A DNA stretch of 31,096 nucleotides from Triangularia verruculosa (taxonomy: Eukaryota > Ascomycota > Sordariomycetes > Sordariales > Podosporaceae). Below the pieces are notes generated by a model. It did not search any database and was not told the DNA's origin. It saw nothing but the letters and a program-made list of their open reading frames with translations. The position numbers were made by a program, and so were the translations under genes. Positions 1 to 7,718 of this stretch are shown here, in pieces. The DNA lies in NCBI GenBank assembly GCA_033296885.1, contig MU864088.1, positions 1-31,096 on the forward strand, written 5' to 3'. Each line of letters begins with the position of its first letter. Position 1 is the first letter of the stretch.

Positions 1-22
1 ACCCTCTCTCTCTCTCACAGTT

Positions 23-118
<96 letters not shown>
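1..118. repeat. (CT)n microsatellite
   Basis: An almost pure pyrimidine CT dinucleotide run interrupted by a few TTTC or CACAG variants. It is not a telomere repeat (no CCCTAA units). It opens the repeat-rich left third of the window. Confidence 0.95.
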
Positions 119-475
119 AAAAACATCAAGAAATAGACATCAAGAAAAAGACATCAAGAAGAAAGCCATCCAGAAAAAAGCTATCAAAAAGAAAAGACAT
201 TAAGAAGAAAAGACATTAATGGCACAGTGCCGACCAAGGGACTAGGTTGAGTAAGGTGTTCTATTATTGCGCAAGGGGGGGAGAAAAGAGAGCGAAGCTC
301 CCTGCCAGCCAGATGTCTAAATATAACTCCGAGCGCCATCGTCCCACCAGTGATCCACCCCGCTTACATCAGTGCGTCGCTTTGGTGCCGTGACAATTAA
401 GAAGAAAAGACATCAAGAAAAAAGACATCAAGAAAAAAGACATTAAGAAAAAAGACACTAAAGAGAAAAGGCAAG
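119..475 (+). repeat. GACATCAAGAAAAA short tandem arrays
   Basis: Two blocks (about 119-222 and 397-470) are built of degenerate 14-15 bp units of the form GACATCAAGAAAAA or GACATTAAGAAAAA. The second block ends in AAAAGGCAAGCTTT. That whole block-plus-tail arrangement recurs at 1743-1797, and the same unit appears in reverse orientation at 7078-7180. The DNA between the blocks (223-396) shows no gene. Confidence 0.8.
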
Positions 476-506
476 CTTTGAGGATTATAGTTAAGAGAAT
501 AGTCAA

Positions 507-541
507 TAATCCGAGCTTTAGCAATCCGAGCTTTTTCATCC
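507..541 (+). repeat. AATCCGAGCTTT-type degenerate repeat
   Basis: Two adjoining copies of a short A/T-rich unit, consensus about AATCCGAGCTTTTATA. This is the smallest of five clusters of the unit in the window (also about 1919-2092, 7320-7455, 13735-14040 and 25246-25650). Confidence 0.7.
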
Positions 542-544
542 GTA

Positions 545-905
545 ATTGTCACGGCGAGCAGGACCACTACGCCATACCCACTATGATTGCTATCAAAAGC
601 TACAAGTGAGCAATGCTTGCCACATTGCTCGCTCCAGTGGTATATATATGGTCACGGCCAGTGCGGTGACATCACCCCCCACTCGACGAAAGCCCCCGCT
701 CCCATGTATCGAGGCCTTCGAGTGCCATTTATCGTCGAAAAGAAGGCATATATACGGTAACTGAAATCTACCCACATTGCAGCCATCGATCAAATCCATC
801 TCCACATAAAGGAGGTTCTCTCATACTGCAAGCGGTGGGGCTCAATTTCCAAAAGCGTGGCTCGAACCCACGCTCCCGTTAAGCATTACTCAAATATCAC
901 GGCTG
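545..905 (-). repeat. dispersed hairpin / tRNA-like (SINE-like) repeat, copy 1
   Basis: Read on the minus strand, the element begins with a tRNA-like head. A TTTGAGTAATGCTTAA block is followed by a B-box-like GGGTTCGAGCC (plus 859-869). About 230 bp further on it ends with a strong hairpin, GAGCAATG / CATTGCTC with a 7-nt loop (608-630), and a GCAGTGGTCC-like tail. A second copy with the same order lies at 1280-1640, and hairpin fragments occur at about 1641-1742 and 13500-13630. The T-arm pairing is imperfect, so this is a tRNA-derived or tRNA-like repeat, not a functional tRNA. The SINE label is inference, and the element boundaries are approximate. Confidence 0.5.
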
Positions 906-1279
906 TTGTGACCTTCCGGTAGGAGGCTCTCGGTGTGGCTTCCGGCGCGGGCACGGAAGGCTCATAGGTAGGGTGAGGACTCTCATGGAGAGTCCGAGAC
1001 GAAAAAGTATGCGGAGTGACTGTATTGAGAGGGATTTACTATGGAAGATCCGGCTCGTGGAGGTCACTGCCTAGGGTATAGGCCGGCGCCGTGGAAAAGG
1101 AATAAAGTATAAAGACGATGAACACGCAATGCAAAGAAAAGGATATGAACTGTGGTATAATAGTAATAATTAATGGGGAGCTCTCTCGTAAGCATCCCAA
1201 GACGAAGCCTTTTAAAGGAAAGCTACGGAAGGTCCCAGACCTGCATGTGATCCTCCATCCTGTGGCTTGGAGGCTAACA

Positions 1280-1640
1280 ACAACGGCGAGCAGGACCACT
1301 GCTCCAAACCCACTATATTACACAAAAGCTATAAGTGAGCAATGCTTGCCACATTGCTCGCTCCAGTGGTATATATATGGTGATGGCAGCGGCTGCCATT
1401 ACATCACCCCCCCCTCGCCGAGAGGCTCACCACGTGGCCTTCGAACAGGGACCTTTTCCAGCGAGAAGAAGGCCATATATACGGAGCCGAAATCTACTAC
1501 CATGCCATTGCTACTTGAGCCTCAGCTACCTGTAAGAGCGAGCGTTAAAGTCTAATTGCAGAGGGTGGGCTCAATTTCAAATCTAAGTACGGTTCGAACG
1601 CAGGCCTTTTAAGCATTACTCAAATGTCACCGGACCACTG
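1280..1640 (-). repeat. dispersed hairpin / tRNA-like (SINE-like) repeat, copy 2
   Basis: Same architecture as the copy at 545-905. On the minus strand it has an A-box-like GTGCAGTGGTCCGGTGAC, then TTTGAGTAATGCTTAA, a B-box-like GCGTTCGAACC, a diverged middle, and the 8-bp-stem hairpin at 1337-1359. It directly abuts a third hairpin fragment (1641-1742), so copies may be stacked head to tail. The open frames crossing it are not supported as genes. Confidence 0.5.
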
Positions 1641-1742
1641 CACCAAAGCTACTATGTTGCATAAAAGCTACAAGTAAGCAATGCTTACTACATTGCTCGC
1701 TCTAGTGGTATATATATAGTGATGGCAGCGGCTGCTATCACA
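1641..1742 (-). repeat. partial, RIP-mutated copy of the hairpin repeat
   Basis: It contains the hairpin region (1675-1698) and the following TATATATA block. Compared with the copy at 1280-1640, the differences I could align are transitions of the type CpA to TpA or TpG to TpA. Examples are GTGAGC to GTAAGC, TTGCCAC to TTACTAC, and CCAGTGG to CTAGTGG. This is the expected footprint of repeat-induced point mutation. Confidence 0.6.
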
Positions 1743-1797
1743 ACATTAAGAAAAAAGACATTAAGAAAAAAGACACTAAGAGAAAAGGCAAGCTTTA
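1743..1797 (+). repeat. GACATTAAGAAAAA array, second location
   Basis: A direct copy of the block ending at about 475, including the AAAAGGCAAGCTTT tail. The order of units and the tail match, so the two are duplicates and not independent simple sequence. Confidence 0.75.
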
Positions 1798-1918
1798 AAG
1801 ACTACTGTGGTTGCGAGCAAAAGTAAAACCCCGAGCTAACTCCAGCACAACTTATGCGCGAAAACACCGTGCACACCCTGCGGTTACCTGGCAGGGAAGT
1901 ATTATTTACCCATTATAC

Positions 1919-2092
1919 CACAGTATAGTTAAAAGGATAGTTAATAATCCGAGCTTTAATAATCCGAGCTTCTTTATTTATAATCTAAACTTTTATAGTC
2001 TATAATCCGAGCTTTTATAAATATTAATCTGAGCTCTTACATCTAGTAATCTAAGCTTTCGATGTCTAAGATCTGGACAGTAAAAGCTCAGA
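1919..2092 (+). repeat. cluster of AATCCGAGCTTTTATA-type repeats
   Basis: Roughly eight degenerate copies of the short unit with variable spacing. The first are AATCCGAGCTT, and the last copies appear in inverted sense (AAAGCTCAGATTAAG). The cluster follows the duplicated array at 1743-1797, as the short cluster at 507-541 follows the array at 397-470. No coding potential is evident. Confidence 0.7.
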
Positions 2093-2541
2093 TTAAGAAA
2101 AGATAAAGAAAACTCCATTATCTTTATTAGGCAGTGAAGGCTGGAAAGGCTATGCCGATGTAATGCATGACTGCATAACTGCGTATATCTAGCACGTGAC
2201 ATGCATGTGCACGGGCCGTATCAAGTGCGCACGACCCCTCAATTGCCCACAACACGCCCAAATTCACAACCTTTAGCCCCTTTCCCCTCCTTTTCTCTCA
2301 CAACACCGCAACCGCCAACTTGCACGCATGTGCGCACACACACTCACCATGCCATTGCTCTTATCGATAGGGCTTATCGATTACCGCCCGCAGAGCCGCA
2401 TACCACGTGGCGATGAGGCTCAACATCACTCACGTGCACCAATATCAAAGATATCAAAGAAGATGCCATCATTCCCAGATCCTCTCTCATTATATCATGC
2501 ACTTCTATTTGTGGACCTGCCACGCGTTATTAAACGCCAAA

Positions 2542-2679
2542 GATAAACTAATAAACAGGGAAATCAACGCCAAAAATAGGTACACATGCCATTCTCCATC
2601 ACCCGCACACAATAAACTGATAAACAAGGAAATCAACGCCAAAAATAGGTACACACGCCATTCTCCATCACCCCACACA
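2542..2679. repeat. 69-bp tandem repeat, two copies
   Basis: The sequence around GAAATCAACGCCAAAAATAGG recurs with a period of 69 bp (starts at 2560 and 2629), with few differences. Since 69 is a multiple of three, the repeat stays in frame on both strands, but I see no convincing gene around it. Confidence 0.85.
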
Positions 2680-2822
2680 CACGCCGCCATTCACATCATG
2701 GCATTGGCCACCGCCATCCACACCTCCACGTTCACCACCGCATCCTTGTTGCCCTTGGGGGCGGGCGCACGCGGCTGAGGCCGGGCGGCTGGGCGAGAGA
2801 GGGGCGCGTGCCGGCCCCGGAC

Positions 2823-3170
2823 GTGCTTGAGGTGGCTCGGGAGAGCTAGCGAGGAGGAGCTGAGGAGGGGGGGGTGTCGGCCCCGGATGTGCTGATGGTG
2901 GCTCTCGCGAGCCACGTTGTTGCTGGCGTTGCCGGCACCGACGACGGGGGCCAGGGGCAGCGGCGTCGTCCCCATTAACGGGGCGTGGCGCCCGCGAATG
3001 TGTCGATGGGGGCTCCGAGGAGCCGAGTTGTTGTTGCTGGCGTTGCCGGCACCGACGACGAGACCCAGGGGCAGCGACGTCGTTCCCATCAACGGGGCAT
3101 GACGCCCGCGAATGTGTCGATGGGGGCTCCGAGGAGCCGAGTTGTTGTTGCTGGCGTCGCCGCCAGCGGG
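2823..3170. repeat. GC-rich minisatellite, 111-114 bp unit
   Basis: Units starting at GTGNTGATGG-like positions 2889, 3000 and 3114 give periods of 111 and 114 bp. They are preceded by a shortened 66-bp unit at 2823 and followed by a partial one. All periods are multiples of three. On the minus strand this keeps open a frame with a 37-38 residue repeat (HIRGRHAPL...GAGNASNNN). I see no recognisable domain and do not call a gene; a decayed coding repeat is possible. Confidence 0.85.
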
Positions 3171-4532
3171 ATTGTTGCCCTCTCGGGCCACGGTCTTGGG
3201 TGCTTGCTCGGGCTTCATGATGCCCGAGGGTCGGTCGGTCGTTGACTGCACAGGAACTCGCGTCAAAGTGTTGCACTCAATTGGCAGGTTAACGCCCATG
3301 CCCATGGCAATTGAAGGCTATGGCACATGGCGCGCACTGAGATGAACACAACGCAGGGGTAGAGGCTCTCATGGGAGGCATACCTTTGCAACGAGATCTC
3401 GCTGCTCTTGGGCTGCGTGTGGGTTCTGTGTGCGGCGAGGCATCTGTTGTGGCTGACCGCGGCAATGATGATGGCGAGGAACTGGTGATGCTCGTTCCTG
3501 GCTCTGAGGGGGAGGAGGATGTGTGGTGATGCTCGTTCCTGGTGTTGAGGGGGACGAGGCTGCGTTGTGAAGCAGAGGGAGGGACAGAGAGAAGAAGAGA
3601 GAGGGAGGCGTTCGGTGTGTGCTGTGGCAGATCCTACGGCAATGCAGGCAATGGGAAGAGCAATCACAGCAGCGGAGAGTGCGAGGAACGCGGTGCTGCC
3701 CTTCCTGGCGTTGAAGAAAAGGAGGATCTCTGGTGCAGTGGCTGCAGGGGAGAAGGGAGAGTGCGAGAGTGTGTGAGAGAGGAAGAGGAAGAGAGAGGAA
3801 GAGGAAGAGAGAGGAAGAGGGTGCGAGAGAGGAAGAGGAAGAGGGAGAGGGCTCGATGGTCATGCCTCGCTGTCCTCAGGCACACGCACAAACGAATCGG
3901 CCAACCACACCACTGCCTCGCACCGCAATCACCCACCCCGCGGGGTCTCCTTCCTCACCGTGATTCTCATCCGGTCTTCAATGCCCCACGCGCCGGCCGG
4001 CCCCTCACCCCTGAATGGCTATAACTCAATACCCCGGGCCGTTACGGGCGGGCGGTTTATCGTACAAACCGTTTTTAGGTCTAATTCAATCAGACGCCCC
4101 GCTTCGTGCAACCAGTCTCATCAAAACTCTCACCAAACGGCTTGGTGTTGAGGTGTTGACGCTTCACAATGACGAAGTGCGGGGCCATCATGGGGCAATA
4201 CGGGCACTTCCGCACCAAGAATTCACTCGCCCACACCTGGCAAGGCCTGCCAGGTGCATTTGGAAGCTATTAATGGCGGTGCAAAGTCTCCGGGGGCCGT
4301 GGAAGAGGTGTAAACTGCATGCATTCACGATGGTGAGAGAGAGCGACGTTGGTGTTTGATATTGACATTGATGCGGCTCAACAGTAGCGCCACTATCGAT
4401 TGGCTAGGCCCTTAAACATGGCGCAGAGCCACTCCCCTATGCAGAGCCTCCTCCACGTTTTTCCCGGCGGCAGGAGCGATGATGGTAGCGATGTCTGTGA
4501 TGTGCGATGCGGAGTTCAGGGGCAGAGTCACT
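3171..4532. other. non-genic region with purine-rich tract
   Basis: No recognisable gene. About 3560-3860 is a purine-rich, mirror-like (GAGAGGAAGAGGAA)n stretch on the plus strand, densest at 3777-3850. The open frames here are low-complexity Arg/Glu or Ser/Leu readings of that tract. Confidence 0.6.
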
Positions 4533-4579
4533 GTTCATGGGGTCCCTTATCGATTAGCAAGAGACACTATCGATAACGC
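4533..4579 (+). repeat. 47-bp dispersed repeat containing ATCGAT motifs
   Basis: It matches 13302-13348 in inverted orientation at 45 of 47 positions. Both mismatches are transitions in RIP context: TG to TA and CA to TA in this copy. Shorter related ATCGAT-containing pieces occur at about 2361-2385 and 4395. Confidence 0.8.
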
Positions 4580-4620
4580 TGTCAAATGGTAGCTGCGATT
4601 ACTATCGATTACCTCTGAAT

Positions 4621-6669
4621 AGCTTCATATTCGTCGCCGCGCGAGTAGCTTTCAACCAGGCCCAGATTGGTCGCCGAGCCATCCTGCAAGCCCACCAAGT
4701 TCAAGCCGACCGCCGCGTCGCGCCACAACGACCAACGCCCGTTGATCACCGCGTCGTACGAAGCCACACCAACGGCCAGATCTACAGATCCACCGTCATA
4801 TTCACCAGGAAAATCCGATCCAGTTTCCCACCAAATCTGCGCTTCCGCAAGATCACCAGCTTCAGGATCCCGTGCTCCGAGATCTCCGTCACGGAAGGAC
4901 TGTGACAGCACCGTCATCCCTCACAGTCAACCGGCACCCACGGCAAAGCCTCACGCGCCAGGCCAACCAGTCGCTCTGAAGCAGACCACCAATGGTCAAT
5001 ATTGGCCCAGATCCCTCAAATCCACCAAAGACGACGAATTCCACCAAAAACGACGAGTTCCACACCTTTGACCAAGTGTTCAACCAAGTGTTCAACCAAG
5101 TGCCCGCCCCGGCCACGGCCCGTCAAGGTGCTCGCGAGTCTCACCGCCTTCCTGATCAGGAATTCTGCCACCAAGGCTTGCCAACAAGCCGCCCGCCGAT
5201 TCCTTCGAAAACAGCGTTTTCCACCACAATTGACGAAAAACAACGACTTGGCCACTTGCCCGCTCTCAAGCCTACTTACCAAGTGCCCCGAGTTCAGCCG
5301 TCAGGTGACCAGTGCCCGCACCGCTCACGAATTCTGCCACGCCGGCCCTCCCAAGAACTCAGCCAGCGACACAGTCTTCGAACCAATCCACTCCCTCAAC
5401 AACTACCTACCTACTTGCCCAGTGATCTCCGGTAGCCGGGCAAGCCTTTGTTGACCCACCAGACCGTGAGGCTATTCACAACCAGTAACCTACGGCTTCC
5501 GCCCCACACGACTCCCCGAGCGGCTGCGCCGTCAAGAGCTTACGTCAGCCCTGTGGCCCTACCGTCAAGATGCACCCGGGTAGCTACGATTAATCACGTA
5601 CCCCCCCCACCTCAAGGCCTACTTCAAACAAGTCTCACCGCCACGTTCACCAGTCCTCGAAGACAGTAAGGACGACAAGATCAGGCGTTTACAGGCCCAG
5701 ATTGACGACCTTCAGTCTCTGAAAACGGAAGTCAAGACATTGCGCCGAGAAAAGGACCAACTCCACCTCGTCCTACAATACGAACGGCATCTTGGGCAAC
5801 TACGTACTCAACTATCCTCGCCTCAGGTCTTGACTATTACGTCACACTGTTCTACTGTGTCAATTGAGCCCACTGACAACTTCATCGCCTTACCTACTAC
5901 AGCACTCACAGGTCTTCGCGATGCCCTCAAAATTGACGCCAACAAGCCCGCCACGGCCCCGGCCCTGGCCAGCAGCGAGGTCGCCGCTCTTCCTTTCTTT
6001 GCCCGCACAGGGAAAGCCTTGCCTTCGTCAAGCCTTGCCGGCAAGCCCGCCTCGCGAGCGTCAACGCTGGCCGCCCTGCTTGCCGCACCTGTTGACGGCC
6101 CGCACCTAGCAGTTGCCACCCCGGCTACTGCTCCCTTCACCCCTGAGCTCAAGTCAACAACCCCTGAGCCGAAGTCAACAAAGTCAACACACCCTGCGAC
6201 TCGTGCTCCCGCGCAGGCCAACAAGTCTTTTAACGGCAACAAGCTTTCAAAAGGCAACAAGGCCTTGGTAGGCAACAAGACCTCTCGCTCACCCTCACCC
6301 AGTACCAAGACTTCAATTGGCTCAGGTAGCCGTACGCCCTCACCCAGTGGCAAGTCACGCCGGAAGCGTTTGCTCCGCTCGCCTTAGCCCTGCGCCTGTT
6401 CAGTGTGCGGCACGGCCTTTGCTTCCAGGAACCAGCTGTTCACCCACCTGCGTGGCAGTGGCCACACTCGCCCTGGGACCATGCTTTCGCCTATGCCTTC
6501 GCCGACTGCAACCACACCTACTGCCAGTTCATTCAAGGACTTCGTCATGAAGAATACCAGCTGGCGTGGTGGGAATGTGGTGCCAGTTGACCTGAGCCAG
6601 CTGATGGCTATGGTGTCCTCTGTCAGCACTGGCATTAGAACCAGCCTTGGCACAGGTCTTGCAGTTTGA
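4621..6669 (+). pseudogene. degenerate retroelement gag-like ORF with coiled coil and C2H2 finger
   Basis: One reading frame is continuous for about 683 codons, broken only by five stops: TGA at 4903, 5452 and 5467, and TAG at 5581 and 6385. Random sequence would give many more. In order, the conceptual protein has basic Pro/Thr/Ser-rich N-terminal segments, and a heptad coiled coil at about 5665-5820 (KIRRLQAQIDDLQSLK...). It then has a block around IALPTTALTGLRDAL (about 5880-5930), Ala/Pro/Ser-rich linkers, and a basic SRSPSPS tail. Just after the TAG at 6385 comes a zinc finger C-x2-C-x12-H-x5-H (6397-6465). A coil plus a finger of this form resembles Gag-type proteins of fungal LTR elements; that identity is inference. 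A second diverged fragment of the block lies at 19979-20046 on the minus strand, so it was multicopy. No protease, reverse transcriptase, integrase or clear LTR is visible. A decayed host gene family is the alternative. Confidence 0.55.
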
Positions 6670-6681
6670 CCGGCATACCTC

Positions 6682-6800
6682 TCTCTCTGGTGCCCTGGCA
6701 CGCCTTGCAACAGTGGTTTGCAAGCCTTCCTTTCTCTCTGGTGCCCTGGCACGCCTTGCAACAGTGGTTTGCACGCCTTTCGTTCCTGGTGCCCTGGCGC
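6682..6800. repeat. 51/48-bp tandem repeat
   Basis: Units beginning GGTGCCCTGGCACGCC start at 6689 and 6740, with a shorter copy at 6788. Periods are 51 and 48 bp, so the frame is preserved. It lies immediately after the stop that ends the gag-like frame. Confidence 0.85.
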
Positions 6801-7077
6801 CACCTTTCCTTTATTTACACCTACAGTCCTATTGTCAACAATGCCCCTGAGCCCCTATTCGTCAACCAGCACTTGCAAGCCCAGTTCAACAACAGCTAGT
6901 TCAATAGGCCTACTTGCAAGCCTCTGTGAGATCAATGGAGCTATTGGTAATTGGATCAATTACAGTCATCGAGCACGATGACCTTTTTCGTTGTTGTGGG
7001 CATTTGATACCCGATGCTAAGCCTGAGCTTGGGCCTCGCGCTATTACTACTGCCTCTTCCGAGCCACCCGGTGTCAC

Positions 7078-7180
7078 TTTTTCTTGATGTCTTTTTCTCA
7101 ATGTCTTTTTTCTTGATGTCTTTTTCTTAATGTCTTTTTTCTTGATGTCTTTTTCTTGATGTCTTTTTCTTAATGTCTTA
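7078..7180 (-). repeat. TTTTTCTTGATGTC array (inverted to the left arrays)
   Basis: Seven or so units of TTTTTCTTGATGTC or TTTTTCTTAATGTC. This is the reverse complement of the GACATCAAGAAAAA arrays at 119-475 and 1743-1797, so the left repeat region including the gag relic is bracketed by inverted arrays. Confidence 0.8.
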
Positions 7181-7718
7181 AAGCGAAGCTCCAAAGGTAT
7201 AAAGTTAAGTATAAAGGCGTGTGAGCTAAGCTGTCACCCTCCCCACAAAATAAATAGCACACTAAAGATAAGAGAGAGAGAGAGTGTGTGTGTGTAACGG
7301 TAAAAATGTAAACTATCAATTATAAAAATAAGAGTATTAAAAGCTTAGATTACCACTTAGATTACCGACTTTAAAAGTTTAGATTATTAATCTTAGAAGC
7401 TTAGATTACCGACTTTAAAAGCTCGGATATCTAATAATAAAAGCTCAGATTACTCGAGATGGCCGTAGCATTCGCCCTTGGAGAAGACATCTTGCAAGAC
7501 ATGATGTGTGCGAGGGCTCAATATAAAATATAAAAAAGACTCGTTCAATTCCGCGATCATGAAACACTGAACAACTTCCTCCAGCTAGGAAAGGGTATCA
7601 ATCCATCTATATATCCATCCAACAATGCCATTCTCGTGCCAATCCCATACCAATACCATAACCATACCTCGCTATGCCTTCCAATGTCCCCAATATCTCA
7701 CCAGTTCACAACCACCCA
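7181..7718. repeat. AT-rich spacer with AAGCTTAGATTA-type repeats
   Basis: About 7320-7455 carries the short AGCTTAGATTA/AGCTCAGATTA unit (the reverse of AATCTAAGCTT), six or so copies. A short (GA)n(GT)n run lies at about 7270-7295. The remainder, up to the stop codon of the ceramidase gene, is presumably its 3' flank. No gene seen. Confidence 0.65.

Noticed and set aside
1..118. Possible telomere at the left end
   Set aside because: The repeat is CT dinucleotide, not CCCTAA/TTAGGG.
119..475. CRISPR-like array of short repeats
   Set aside because: The units are adjacent and degenerate with no unique spacers, in a eukaryotic sequence.
840..905. A functional tRNA gene on the minus strand
   Set aside because: The B box is good but the T stem and anticodon arm do not pair properly; it is better explained as the head of a repeat.
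5823..6353. 176-codon minus-strand frame opposite the gag-like relic
   Set aside because: Low-complexity Ala/Gly/Leu/Val composition with no domain; it mirrors the Pro/Ala/Ser-rich plus frame.
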